Of a DNA stretch of 64,000 bases, positions 9,375 through 18,428 are shown in pieces (the stretch's first letter is position 1; each line of letters begins with the position of its first letter). This stretch comes from Nonomuraea sp. NEAU-A123 (GTDB taxonomy: Bacteria > Actinomycetota > Actinomycetes > Streptosporangiales > Streptosporangiaceae). The translations under genes and the position numbers were made by a program. A model generated the notes under the pieces. That model did not search any database. It saw nothing but the letters and a program-made list of their open reading frames with translations, and had not been told where the DNA came from. The stretch is from NCBI RefSeq assembly GCF_018603905.1, contig NZ_JAHFZZ010000005.1, forward strand, positions 496,001-560,000, read 5' to 3'.

Positions 9375-10031
9375 ATGCGTGTGCTCCTGGTCGAAGACGA
9401 GCAGCCTCTCGCCGGCTACATCCAGGCGGGGCTGCGCAAGCACGGCTTCACCGTCGACGTCGCCCTGGACGGCCAAAGCGCGCTGGACAAGTGCGAGCTC
9501 ACCCCGTACGAGGTGGTGGTCCTGGACCGGGACCTGCCCATCGTGCACGGCGACGCCGTCTGCCGCCGGCTCGCCCAGCAGGGCGAGTCGCGGGTGCTGA
9601 TGCTGACCGCCTCCGACGCCGTGGATGACCGGGTGAGCGGGCTGATGCTGGGCGCGGATGACTATCTGGGCAAGCCGTTCGCGTTCTCCGAGCTGGTCGC
9701 CCGGGTGCACGCCCTGGTACGGCGCAGCGCGCCGGCCCGCCCGCCGGTGCTGCGCACCGGTGGGGTGAGCCTGGATCCGGCCCGGCGCAGCGCCGAACGG
9801 GACGGCCGGCTGCTGCGCCTGACCCCCAAGGAGTTCGGCGTGCTGGAGCAACTGCTGGCCGCCGGCGGTGACGTCATCAGCGCGGAAACGCTCCTGGAGA
9901 GGGTGTGGGACGAACACGCCGACCCGTTCACCAACGCGGTCCGGATCACCGTCGGCACACTGCGCCGCAAGCTCGGCGACCCACCGCTGATCGAGACCGT
10001 CATCGGCGCCGGTTACCGGATCGGCCCGTGA
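9375..10031 (+). CDS. OmpR/PhoB-family response regulator
   Basis: A 218-aa two-component regulator. The N-terminal receiver domain has the acidic pair near residues 8-9, the phospho-acceptor Asp51 in VLDRDLP, Thr78 and Lys100 (LGKPF). The C-terminal winged helix (residues about 128-217) has the LTPKEFGVLEQLL and GYRIG signatures of OmpR-type DNA-binding domains. Its stop overlaps the GTG start of the sensor kinase gene, so the two are translationally coupled. Probable targets are the divergent serine-hydrolase gene and the lipoprotein/efflux operon beyond it, several of which are now broken. Confidence 0.93.
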   Translation: MRVLLVEDEQPLAGYIQAGLRKHGFTVDVALDGQSALDKCELTPYEVVVLDRDLPIVHGDAVCRRLAQQGESRVLMLTASDAVDDRVSGLMLGADDYLGKPFAFSELVARVHALVRRSAPARPPVLRTGGVSLDPARRSAERDGRLLRLTPKEFGVLEQLLAAGGDVISAETLLERVWDEHADPFTNAVRITVGTLRRKLGDPPLIETVIGAGYRIGP

Positions 10032-11275
10032 AACTGACGGCCCGGGCCCGGCTCGCCCTGCTGCAGACCGCCCTGGTGCTCACCACCGGAGCCGCGCTGA
10101 CCGGGCTGACCTACCTACTGATGAAGCGGCGCCCCGCCCTCGTCACCCACCTGGACCCCACCGGGCCAGACCCACAGGGCACGCTCCAGCTGGTGCCACC
10201 CCAGACGCAGGACCTGCACGATCTCGCCGATCGGGTGCAGGCCGACACCCTGGCCGCACTCCTGCCCCAGGCGGGCCTGGCGCTCATCATGGTGACCGCC
10301 CTGGCCGCCGTACTGGCCTGGCTGGTGGCCGGTCGGGTGCTGCGGCCGATCCGCGTCATCTCCGCCGCCGCCCGCCGGTCGTCGGCCGAGAACCTCACCG
10401 AACGGGTTCCGGTCACCACCCCCGCCGACGAACTGTCGACGCTGGCGGGCACGGTCAACGACATGCTGGACCGCATCCAGCGCGGCATCGCCGAGCGGGA
10501 CCGGATCCTGGACAGCCAGCGGCTGTTCACCGCCAATGCCGCCCACGAGCTGCGTACGCCGCTGACCACCGCGCGCACGGCGATCGACGTAACCCTGGAC
10601 GGAGACCCCAGCCACGCCGAACTGCGCGCGATGGCCGGCGACGTCCGTAACGCCGTCGAGCACATGCAACGCGTCCTGAACGGGCTGCTGCTGCTGGCCC
10701 GCAGCCAGGCCGGGCTCACCGCACGTGAACCGGCCGACCTGGCCACTCTCGCGGCCAGCACCCTCGACACCGCCCAAGCACGAGCGGCAGCCGCCGACGT
10801 CACGGTACAACCCCGGCTCCGGCCGGCACCGGTCAACGGCGAACCCGTCCTGCTGGAACGCATGATCGGCAACCTGGTCGACAACGCGATCCGCTACAAC
10901 CAGACCGGCGGCCACCTGACCGTCGACACCGACACCGCAGGCGGACGCGCGGTCCTGCGCATCTCCAACACCGGCAGGAAGATTCCGCCCGGCGAGGCGC
11001 AGACGCTGCTGGAACCGTTCGTGCACGGGCAAGGTATCCGCAGCCGCACCGACGGCCTGGGCCTGGGACTGACGATCGTCCGCGCGATCACCCTCGCTCA
11101 CCGGGGGCACATGGTGGTCACTGCCCACACCGGCGGTGGCCTCGACATCACCATCGACCTGCCGCACAACTCGAGCGACGGCAGAGCCGTCGGCACGATG
11201 ACGCGATTGCGGTCGCCGCTCACACCTGGCGTCCACCATGCGCTCGGCAAACCAGGGAGCCGTCCCCCTGAATGA
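10028..11275 (+). CDS. Membrane sensor histidine kinase, partner of the upstream regulator
   Basis: The GTG at 10028 (GTGA overlap) gives a 415-aa protein: membrane helix near 10-30, a short extracytoplasmic loop, a second helix near 80-105, a HAMP segment (LRPIRVISAAARR onward), and an H-box AHELRTPLTT with His173. The catalytic domain follows, with the N-box NLVDNAIRYN near residue 280 and G-box GLGLGLTIVRA. The sensor loop is short, about 45 residues, as in kinases that sense membrane or cell-wall stress. The frame is open upstream of the chosen start but that part only shadows the regulator. Confidence 0.93.
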   Translation: MKLTARARLALLQTALVLTTGAALTGLTYLLMKRRPALVTHLDPTGPDPQGTLQLVPPQTQDLHDLADRVQADTLAALLPQAGLALIMVTALAAVLAWLVAGRVLRPIRVISAAARRSSAENLTERVPVTTPADELSTLAGTVNDMLDRIQRGIAERDRILDSQRLFTANAAHELRTPLTTARTAIDVTLDGDPSHAELRAMAGDVRNAVEHMQRVLNGLLLLARSQAGLTAREPADLATLAASTLDTAQARAAAADVTVQPRLRPAPVNGEPVLLERMIGNLVDNAIRYNQTGGHLTVDTDTAGGRAVLRISNTGRKIPPGEAQTLLEPFVHGQGIRSRTDGLGLGLTIVRAITLAHRGHMVVTAHTGGGLDITIDLPHNSSDGRAVGTMTRLRSPLTPGVHHALGKPGSRPPE

Positions 11276-11362
11276 GCGCACCCAGCGCCTATGGGATGCT
11301 GAACGCCACCGGCGCCAGGTACCGCACCGTAGCCGGGTCCCGCCATGGGCGCATCATCTCGT

Positions 11363-12313
11363 TCAGTGCGCCTGGGTGGTGTGGCTCGCGGTGAAGGCCA
11401 GCAGAAGCGCGGCGGTCCGCGGCGGATCCTCCATGATGGGCGAGTGCCCAACGCCGGGCAGCAACTCGACTTTCGCGCCCGGAACGGCGCGGTAGTCGGT
11501 GGCGGAGGAGGATCGCCATCTCCGGTCGTCCTCACCGAAGATCACTAGCAGCGGCTTGCCGAGGGGAATCAGCCGATCGGGGAGCGCGCGCTGCTTCACA
11601 TAGTCGTCGCCGGTCTGCGTTGTCGCGATGAGGGCGTGGTAGGTCATGCTGCGGGCGTCGTCCACGACCGCCTGCGGGACCTCGTAGTCGCGGCGGCTGA
11701 ACGCGGTGCTCGCGGCGTTGCGGATCAGGCTGTCAGTCCGAAGCCGCCACAGCAGCTGTCCGATGACGGGGGCGTACAAGAGCCCGCCGACGCCGCCGCT
11801 TGACATGGCGGCGTCCAAACGGGGCGCGGTGTCGATGAGCACGAGCGAGGTCACCAGGTCGGGGCGTTGCTCGGCGAGGGCGGTGGCGACCGCGCCACCG
11901 GTGGAATGGCCGACCACTGTGGCGTGCCCGACGCCGAGCAGGTCCATTGCCTCACCGACCCGGCGTCCCTGCTCCGGCATTCCGTAGCCACCGCCGGCCG
12001 GTTTGGCCGACTGGCCGTGCCCGAGCAGGTCGATCCGGATGACGCGATGGGACTTGGTCAGCAGCGGAACGAGCGCGTCCCACGAGCGGGTCGACGCGGC
12101 GAGCCCGTGGATCAGTACGAGTGCCGGGGCATCGGCGGGGCCGTCCTGGCGCACGTAGATGTTCCCGCCGTCGAGGGGCAGGGTCGGATTCCCACTGGCC
12201 TCGGCGCTCTGCCGCGTCACCACCTCCGCGTTCACGAGAAGCAACCCGACGACGACGAAGAGGACAGCCGAGGCGATCAAGAGGCGCCGCCGGCGCCGTG
12301 CCGCGCGGCTCAC
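11363..12313 (-). CDS. Membrane-anchored or secreted alpha/beta hydrolase
   Basis: The 316-aa protein starts with an Arg-rich segment and one hydrophobic helix (residues 11-28), so it is a signal-anchored or exported enzyme. The oxyanion motif is LIHG (67-70), the nucleophile elbow GHSTGG places Ser137, the acid is in FGEDDR, and the base His is in GVGHSP near the C terminus. Substrate unknown. It is the full-length member of an inverted pair: the gene at 12592 on the other strand is nearly the same protein from residue 82 onward. It converges on the two-component genes. Confidence 0.9.
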   Translation of the reverse strand: MSRAARRRRRLLIASAVLFVVVGLLLVNAEVVTRQSAEASGNPTLPLDGGNIYVRQDGPADAPALVLIHGLAASTRSWDALVPLLTKSHRVIRIDLLGHGQSAKPAGGGYGMPEQGRRVGEAMDLLGVGHATVVGHSTGGAVATALAEQRPDLVTSLVLIDTAPRLDAAMSSGGVGGLLYAPVIGQLLWRLRTDSLIRNAASTAFSRRDYEVPQAVVDDARSMTYHALIATTQTGDDYVKQRALPDRLIPLGKPLLVIFGEDDRRWRSSSATDYRAVPGAKVELLPGVGHSPIMEDPPRTAALLLAFTASHTTQAH

Positions 12314-12387
12314 ATCAGCCTGCCGGTGCGGAAACCGCAGGTCAGCGTTGTCGAAACAGCGGAGTCATCGAGCCCCAGGGAAATAAT

Positions 12388-12594
12388 CATGGGCCTACTG
12401 TCGCCGCCGGTGCGCGCCGGTATCTTGGACAAATGTTCCGGACAGTCGGCTCGCCTAGACGAATTGCGGGCAGGCGACGTCCCACACAGCCGCACCGTGC
12501 ACAAATGTCCGCACCGTCCCATGCTGCGCGGGCCGACTGAGGGGAACATTCGTCCAATCCACCACTGCGCACCGGCGGCGACAGTGGGCTCATG
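12388..12594. repeat. Imperfect inverted repeat: duplicated control region between the two hydrolase genes
   Basis: The left arm (about 12388-12460) and the reverse complement of the right arm (about 12523-12594) align over some 70 bases, sharing the block CTGTCGCCGCCGGTGCGC and a GGAC[AG]AATGTTCC motif. The arms are therefore the same upstream region copied in opposite orientation, each next to a hydrolase gene. A related motif, ACAAATGTCCGCACC, sits in the centre at 12501-12515. The three copies of a GGACAAATGTCC-like half-palindrome (12427-12442, 12499-12513, 12541-12556) could be operators. The repeat is seen directly; operator function is inferred. Confidence 0.75.
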
Positions 12595-13290
12595 ACCATT
12601 TCTGAGGTACCGCTGCTGACCCGATCCCATCGCGTCATCCGGATCGACCTGCTCGGGCACGGCCGGTCAGCCAAGCCGGCCGATCGTAGTTACGCGACCC
12701 CGGACCAGGGACGCCGGGTCGGCGAGGCAATGGACCGGCTCGGCATCGAGCACGCCATAGTCGTCGGCCATTCCAGCGGCGGCGCGGTCGCCACCGCCCT
12801 CGCCGAACAGCGACCCGACCTCGTGACCGCGCTCGCGCTCATCAACACCGGACCCAGCCTGAACGCCTTCATCCCATCGGAGTCCGCCGCGATCGAACCC
12901 GCGCAGTGGCCGCCGACCGACGAGCAGATCCGCCAGTTCGCGAGCACCGGATTCAGCCGCGCGGGCTACCAGATCCCACAAGAGCTCCTGGACGAGGTGC
13001 GCGCCATGACCTACCACACGCTCACCGCGACGATGCAGGGCACCCGCCACTACCTGGAGCAGCAGGCGCTCCCGGATCGGCTGACGGCCCTCGGCAAGCC
13101 GCTCCTGGTGATCTTCGGCGAGGACGACCGCAGATGGCGATCCTCCTCCGCCGCCGACTACCGCACCGTTCCAGGCGCGAACGTCGAGTTGCTGCCCGGT
13201 CTCGGACACTCACCCATACTCGAGGATCCGCCGCGGACCGCCACACCCCTCCTGGCCTTCAGCGCGAGCCACGCCGCACAGACGGGCTGA
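12592..13290 (+). pseudogene. 5'-truncated duplicate of the alpha/beta hydrolase
   Basis: From VPLLTRSHRVIRIDLLGHG to the end this is a close paralogue of the 11363-12313 product, keeping the nucleophile elbow GHSSGG, FGEDDRRW and the final GHSP. The first 81 residues, including the membrane anchor and the oxyanion LIHG strand, are missing. Instead the frame starts at an ATG inside the duplicated upstream region (homologous to about 75 bp upstream of the intact copy). A deletion of roughly 330 bp after the inverted duplication accounts for this. An ORF of 232 aa survives with a usable ATG, so a product could be made, but an alpha/beta hydrolase without its first strands should not fold normally. 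The downstream monooxygenase may use its transcript. Confidence 0.75.
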
Positions 13291-13321
13291 ACGAGACATT
13301 TGGGTGTAAGGAGACATACTC

Positions 13322-14599
13322 ATGCGGATTCTCATCTCCGGCGCCAGCGTCGCCGGTCCGGTGCTGGCGTACTGGCTCACCAGGCACGGCTTCTCCGTCA
13401 CCGTCGTCGAGCGCGCGCCGGCTCTGCGCAACACTGGCGGCCACGCGGTCGACCTGTTCCGGCCCGCGATGAACATCTCGGAGAAGATGGGCGTGCTCCC
13501 GCGCGTCGAGGAGCGGGCCACCGGCGCGAACCGGATGACCCTCTGCCGGGAGGGCGCACGGCGTCCCGTCCGGGTGAACCTCTCCAAGATCTTCAGCGCC
13601 GCCTCCGACCGGCACGTCGAGATCATGCGCGACGACCTGAGCGAGATCTACTACGACGCCGCGTGCGACGACGTCGAGTACGTCTTCGGCGACTCGATCA
13701 CCGCGATCTCGCCCGACGGCGAGGTGCGGTTCGAGAACGCCGCGCCGCGCCGCTTCGACCTCGTCGTCGGCGCGGACGGGCTGCACTCCAACGTGCGTCG
13801 CCTCGTCTTCGGCGACGAGTCCCGCTTCAGCGCCTTCATCGGGGCCTACCTCGGGGTGCTGACCCTGCCCAACGTCTCCGGCCTCGGCGGCGAGCTCCTC
13901 ATGCACGTCGGCGTCGGCCGCACTGCCGGCATGTACGGCGCGCGGCACCTCGGCGACGCGCGGGCGTTGTTCCTGTTCCGGAGCGAGCGCGAGCTCGACT
14001 ACCACCACCACGACGTGCCCCGGCAGAAGGAGCTGCTGCGCGGTGCGTTCGAGGGAATGCACCCCGACGTGGACCGCTGGCTGGACGAGCTCGACCGCAC
14101 CCCGGCGTTCTACTTCGATTCGATCACCCAGCTCCGCATGGATACCTGGTCGCGGGGGAGAGTGACGCTCGTCGGCGACGCGGGCTACTGCCCCGGCCCG
14201 GCCGTCGGCGGCAGCACCAGCCTGGCCGTCGTCGGCGCGTACGTCCTCGCCGGGGAACTGGCGCGGGCGGGCGGCGACCACGAACGAGCCTTCCCCGCGT
14301 ACGAGCGGGCGATGGCGGAGCATGTGCGCGGCAGCCGCGCGGTCGCGCTGAGCGTGGCGAAGACCCTGGTCCCCACGTCCCGCCTCGGCGTCTCGGGACT
14401 GGCCCATGGCGCCCGCCTGATCTCCGCCCTGCCCGCAGGACCCAGCCGCGCCCTCCTCCGCCTCACCACCAAGAGTGCACGCCTCTACAACTCCATGACC
14501 GTCGATGACTACCCGCCGTCGCCCACCGCATCAGGAGGCCGGGTCGGCCTCGCGGGCGACCCCGGAGGTGGCCTCGGGAGCGGGCTCCGGGTGGAATGA
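13322..14599 (+). CDS. FAD-dependent monooxygenase (PHBH/aromatic hydroxylase family)
   Basis: A 425-aa flavoprotein. The N-terminal GASVAGPVLAYWL is the ADP-binding fold, DLVVGADGLHS (near residues 146-156) is the DG motif for FAD/NAD(P)H, and VTLVGDAGYCPGP (near 281-293) is the GD motif contacting FAD ribityl. An AAGGAG site precedes the ATG. It lies 31 bp after the truncated hydrolase on the same strand, so the pair may be co-transcribed. The substrate is unknown; relatives hydroxylate aromatics, tetracyclines or other polyketides. The last 30 residues are Gly-rich and may be a natural tail. Confidence 0.9.
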   Translation: MRILISGASVAGPVLAYWLTRHGFSVTVVERAPALRNTGGHAVDLFRPAMNISEKMGVLPRVEERATGANRMTLCREGARRPVRVNLSKIFSAASDRHVEIMRDDLSEIYYDAACDDVEYVFGDSITAISPDGEVRFENAAPRRFDLVVGADGLHSNVRRLVFGDESRFSAFIGAYLGVLTLPNVSGLGGELLMHVGVGRTAGMYGARHLGDARALFLFRSERELDYHHHDVPRQKELLRGAFEGMHPDVDRWLDELDRTPAFYFDSITQLRMDTWSRGRVTLVGDAGYCPGPAVGGSTSLAVVGAYVLAGELARAGGDHERAFPAYERAMAEHVRGSRAVALSVAKTLVPTSRLGVSGLAHGARLISALPAGPSRALLRLTTKSARLYNSMTVDDYPPSPTASGGRVGLAGDPGGGLGSGLRVE

Positions 14600-14931
14600 G
14601 GAGTGCTCGCCGCCCTGCTGCCAGCCCGGCCTGCGAACTGGTGAACAAGCAGCCCAACCCACGCCCGCGAGATTGCTACGACTGATCACGTTGCGGGTGC
14701 CCTTGATCATCGGTCGTTAGCGCGCTGGTCGGTGACGGTTTCCGGGGATTCGGGTGGCGTCGATCGACCGGACGGCGTACCCGAAGTTCACGCGGGCGCC
14801 TCCTCAACGACGGCGTCTCCGTCACCGAAGGCGATCAAACCCGGCGGGCGGCACAACGCCCCCGCTTCCTCGGAGGCGTTGTGCCGTGAGCGACTGCCCC
14901 CAGAACGGCTGTGCCGTTGGGGTGGGCAGGG
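14600..14931. other. 332-base intergenic stretch with a repeat shared with 6788-6835
   Basis: No gene is convincing here. Positions 14825-14872 are the source-like copy of the block found at 6788-6835. A hairpin (see terminator entry) lies inside it. The stretch 14600-14820 shows no recognisable coding or mobile-element signature. Confidence 0.6.
14850..14885 (-). terminator. Stem-loop downstream of the HNH nuclease gene
   Basis: Arms GGCACAACGCC (14850-14860) and GGCGTTGTGCC (14875-14885) pair perfectly over 11 bp around a 14-base loop. It lies 46 bases past the stop of the nuclease gene. There is no clear U-tract, which is common in actinomycetes. Confidence 0.6.
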
Positions 14932-15570
14932 TCAGCAGGAGGCGAGCATGCTGCTCAGCGCCGTCTTTTCCGCGCTGTCGAGGCTCAGGCTGTAGTACCA
15001 CTTGACCTGGATCCAGGATCGGGCGTAGCGGCAGCGCTCGCCGGTGAGCGGCGGCTGCCATTCGGCCGGGTCCTGGTCGCTCTTGGACTGGTTGACGTTG
15101 TCCGTCACGGCCCACAGCTCGGGGCCGCCCAGGTCGTTGGCGTACGTCTGGCGCTGGGCGGTCGTCCACGCCCATGCCCCCGAGGCCCACGCTTCGGCCA
15201 GGGGGACCATGTGGTCGATGTCCACGTCGGAGGCGGCGGTCCAGGTCGCGCCGTCGTAGGGGCTGTACCAGGTGCCGGAGACGGCCGCGCAGGCGGAGTT
15301 GGTCACCACGTTGGTGCCGTCCCGCTTGAGGACCTCCTCGCGGGTGTTGCAGGTTCCGCTCTGGGTGATCCAGTGCGGGAACAGGTCGCGGTCGTACGTA
15401 CTGCTGTGGGATTCGGCGGCGACGGTCAGGGTCCCGAGGCGGGAGGCCGCGGTGGCGGCGGACGGGATGTTCGGCGGGATCGCCGCGGCCGGTTGCGTGG
15501 TGATGGCCAGGGTCAGGACGGTCGCGCAGGTGATGCTGAAGGCAGCCGATAACGCACGCTTGAGGTGCAT
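14932..15570 (-). CDS. Secreted HNH-family nuclease (GmrSD C-terminal/DUF1524-like)
   Basis: The ATG at 15570 gives a 212-aa protein with a signal peptide (hydrophobic core ITCATVLTLAITTQ ending AAA). Longer in-frame starts upstream lack a sensible N terminus. The nuclease core is [18 protein letters not shown] with a catalytic His in IDHMVPL, followed by [18 protein letters not shown] and the family's DPAEWQPP motif. Two or three Cys pairs suggest an extracellular disulfide-bonded enzyme. Family members are exported DNases/RNases used for nutrition or competition. A paralogue lies at 57516-58196 and a fragment of this very gene at 6835-6948. Confidence 0.88.
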   Translation of the reverse strand: MHLKRALSAAFSITCATVLTLAITTQPAAAIPPNIPSAATAASRLGTLTVAAESHSSTYDRDLFPHWITQSGTCNTREEVLKRDGTNVVTNSACAAVSGTWYSPYDGATWTAASDVDIDHMVPLAEAWASGAWAWTTAQRQTYANDLGGPELWAVTDNVNQSKSDQDPAEWQPPLTGERCRYARSWIQVKWYYSLSLDSAEKTALSSMLASC

Positions 15571-15800
15571 GAGGGGTGGCCCTTCTGCCGCCGTCCTCGG
15601 ACGGGAGCAACTGCCTCGTCGGGGGCGAGGAGGGCGGGCACCTTGACGGTGACAGCGTCCGGTTGGTCCATAAATGGCCAGGTTTGCCGAGCGACGAAGT
15701 GAGCGTTGGGCTATTCCTGACACTGGTCGTCATGGCGCCGCCGTCGGGTAAGTCAACGTTGGAGTACCGTTCACCGGCCTGTCGCAGGTGGCGGGGCGAG

Positions 15801-17288
15801 CTACCTGACGCGGCCGGCGCCGGACCGCTCCGACCGCGCTGCCGCGGCGGCCATGTTGACCGGGATCCGCCCGAAGATCAGCCCGTGGAACGGCGAGATC
15901 GCCCACCAGTACAGGTGGCCGAGCAGCCCGCGCGGATGGAAGATTGCCCGCTGCGTGTAGAACGTGCGGCCGTGCGCCACGCTGACCCCCAGCTCCAGCC
16001 AGGCGAGGCCGGGCAGCCGCATCTCGGCGCGCAGGCGCAGCAGCCGGCCTGGCAGCAGCTCCTCCACCCGCCAGAAGTCGACCGAGTCGCCCACGCGCAG
16101 CCGGTCGGGGTCGCGTCGGCCGCGCCGCAGTCCCACGCCGCCGACGAGCCGGTCGAGCAGGCCGCGCAGGCGCCACGCGACAGGCAGGGAGTACCAGCCG
16201 TTCTCACCGCCGATGGCCTCGATGACCCGCCACAGGGCCTCGGGACTCGCGTCCACCGGGCTGCTGCGGCGGTCGATGTAAAGGCTGCCGCCGGCCCAGC
16301 CGGGGTCCGTCGGCAGCGGATCGCTTGGCGCGCCTGGCGTGGACGCCGAGGACCAGCGGGTGGTGACGTCGGCCTCCTTGATCTTCATGAGGGCCAGGGA
16401 GACGGCCTGGCGGAACCCGATCAGCCCCTCCTCAGGATCGGGTACGTAACGCGCGATGTCGTGCTCGTGGCAGACGGCCGCGTTCCGCACGGACTCGACC
16501 AGCGGACGCGCGATGCCCGCGGGCACCGGGGTGACCAGGCCGACCCAGAGACTGGACAGCTTGGGAGTGAGCACCGGCACCGGGATGATCACCCGCGAGG
16601 GCAGGCCGGCCACGGACGCGTAGCCGTGCATCATGTCGGCATAGGTCAGCACGTCGGGACCGCCGATGTCGAAGCCCCTGTTCACGGTGCCGGGGACGGC
16701 CGCCCACGCCACGAGGTAGCGCAGCACGTCGTGTACGGCGATGGGCTGCGTGGGGCTGCGTACCCAGCGTGGGGTCGTCATGACCGGCAGCCGTTCGGTG
16801 AGGTATCGCAGCATCTCGAACGACGCGGAACCGGAGCCGATGATCACCGCGGCGCGCAGCACCACCGCCGGTACGCCCGCCCGCAGGAAGATCTCGCCCA
16901 CCTCGGCGCGCGAGCGCATGTGCGGGGAGAGCACGTCGGTGAGGTCGCCGGTGAGCCCGCCGAGGTAGACGATGCGCCGCACTCCCGCCCGTTCGGCCGC
17001 CGCCGCGAACGTACACGCGGCCAGGCGGTCCCGGTCGGCGAACCGGCCGGCGGTGCCCATGGCATGGATCAGGTAATAGGCGATCTCGACCCCTCGCAGA
17101 GCCTGGACCGTTCGCTCAGGGTCGGTGGCGTCCGCCTCGGCGACCTCGGTCCGCCCGGCCCAGGGCAGATCGCGCAGCCGCGCCGCCGACCGCACCATGC
17201 ACCGGACGTCGTGACCGGCGGCCAGCAGTTCGGGGACCAGCCGTCCCCCGATGTAACCGGTCGCCCCCGTGACCAGGCAGCGCGCCAT
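15801..17288 (-). CDS. NAD(P)-binding epimerase-like protein with C-terminal DUF2867 domain
   Basis: The first 300 residues form an atypical SDR/NmrA-like Rossmann domain (GATGYIGGRLVPELLAAGH at residues 7-25; YYLIHAMG near 70). Residues about 320-490 match the DUF2867 type, ending in FHGLIFGRIPVNMA. The two-domain architecture and 495-aa length are standard for this family, whose substrate is unknown. It stands alone on the minus strand between the nuclease and the LacI gene. Confidence 0.88.
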   Translation of the reverse strand: MARCLVTGATGYIGGRLVPELLAAGHDVRCMVRSAARLRDLPWAGRTEVAEADATDPERTVQALRGVEIAYYLIHAMGTAGRFADRDRLAACTFAAAAERAGVRRIVYLGGLTGDLTDVLSPHMRSRAEVGEIFLRAGVPAVVLRAAVIIGSGSASFEMLRYLTERLPVMTTPRWVRSPTQPIAVHDVLRYLVAWAAVPGTVNRGFDIGGPDVLTYADMMHGYASVAGLPSRVIIPVPVLTPKLSSLWVGLVTPVPAGIARPLVESVRNAAVCHEHDIARYVPDPEEGLIGFRQAVSLALMKIKEADVTTRWSSASTPGAPSDPLPTDPGWAGGSLYIDRRSSPVDASPEALWRVIEAIGGENGWYSLPVAWRLRGLLDRLVGGVGLRRGRRDPDRLRVGDSVDFWRVEELLPGRLLRLRAEMRLPGLAWLELGVSVAHGRTFYTQRAIFHPRGLLGHLYWWAISPFHGLIFGRIPVNMAAAAARSERSGAGRVR

Positions 17289-17411
17289 CGACGCCCCCTC
17301 GCCGTCCGCAGCCCCTCTGAACTGCTCCGTTCCCTGTCACTGTGTCCTCATGCCTGCCACGCCGTCTATGCGCGACCACGGTGCGGGACTACTAGGCGGA
17401 CATGCGGGTCG

Positions 17412-18428
17412 TCAGAGTGCCGGAGCCGTCGACCCCCGGACGATCAGCTCGGTGGCGAGTTCGACGTGGTGAGAGTCGATCTTCTCGCCGGCCGCCAGGC
17501 GCAGCGCCGTGCGTACGGCGACGCCGCCCATCTCGCGCAGCGGCTGGCGGACGGTGGTCAGCGGCGGTGAGGCCATCCGGGCGAGCTGGGTGTCGTCGAA
17601 GCCCACCACGCTGAGGTCCTCCGGGATGCGCAGGCCCCGCGCCCGGGCGGCCTCCATGACCCCGAGGGCCGTCTCGTCGCTGCCCGCGAAGATCGCCGTC
17701 GGCGCCTGGGCCAGGTCGAGCAGAGCCGCGCCGTTGACCACGCCGTCCTGATAGCGGAAGTGCCCTGCCCGTACATAGCCGGGAGGCACGGGCACCCCCG
17801 CGGCCTCCATGGCGGCGCGGTAGCCGTGCATGCGGGCCTGGTTGCAGGCCGCGGTCGCCGGGCCGCCGACGTAGGCGATGCGCCGGTGCTCCAGGGAGAG
17901 CAGGTGCTGGGTCGCGGCGAGGCCGCCGGCGAAGTTGGTGGAGCCGATACTGGTCACGCGGGTGCGCGGCAGGTTCAGCGGGTCGATCAGGACCAGCGGC
18001 AGGCGTGCCCGGGACAGGGCGGCGAGCTGCGCGGAGGTCAGTTCGCTGGTCACGGCGATCAGCGCCCGCCGCCCGGCGGAGATCAGGTCGCGGGCCCAGG
18101 CGGCGGTACGGTCCTCACCTCTCCGGATGCTGAGCACGATCCCGACGCCGACCTCGGCCCCGCCTTCGACCGCGCCTTGGATGATCTCGGTGGAGTACGC
18201 GGTGAAGTCCGCGTCGAACTGCACTTCGATCGTGGCGCTCCCGGTCGCCTCGACGCGGCGCGGTGCCGGGGCGACATAGGCGTGCTGCTGCAGCAGTGAC
18301 TGCACCAGGGAGCGGGTCGCCGGCGCGACGTCGCTGCGGCCGTTGAGCACCTTGGAGACGGTCGCGACGGACACGCCGGCCGAGGCTGCGACGGTGGCCA
18401 GCGTGGCCCGCCTAGGACTGGCCGGCAT
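17412..18428 (-). CDS. LacI-family transcriptional repressor of the sugar regulon
   Basis: A 338-aa repressor with the LacI HTH at residues 8-30 (TLATVAASAGVSVATVSKVLNG) and a periplasmic-binding-protein-like effector domain (GFDDTQLARMASPPLTTVRQP near the C terminus). Its start overlaps the end of the GH3 gene by 17 bases, so it is co-transcribed with the glycosidase. It probably binds the AATGTTTCG-type motifs in the divergent region at 20861-20996 and is released by a sugar derived from the GH3 substrate. Binding specificity is inferred from position only. Confidence 0.92.
   Translation of the reverse strand: MPASPRRATLATVAASAGVSVATVSKVLNGRSDVAPATRSLVQSLLQQHAYVAPAPRRVEATGSATIEVQFDADFTAYSTEIIQGAVEGGAEVGVGIVLSIRRGEDRTAAWARDLISAGRRALIAVTSELTSAQLAALSRARLPLVLIDPLNLPRTRVTSIGSTNFAGGLAATQHLLSLEHRRIAYVGGPATAACNQARMHGYRAAMEAAGVPVPPGYVRAGHFRYQDGVVNGAALLDLAQAPTAIFAGSDETALGVMEAARARGLRIPEDLSVVGFDDTQLARMASPPLTTVRQPLREMGGVAVRTALRLAAGEKIDSHHVELATELIVRGSTAPAL

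Noticed and set aside
14825..14885. Insertion-sequence end because the block recurs at 6.8 kb
   Set aside because: The shared block is the terminator of the nuclease gene and belongs to a duplication of that locus; no transposase or target duplication is present.
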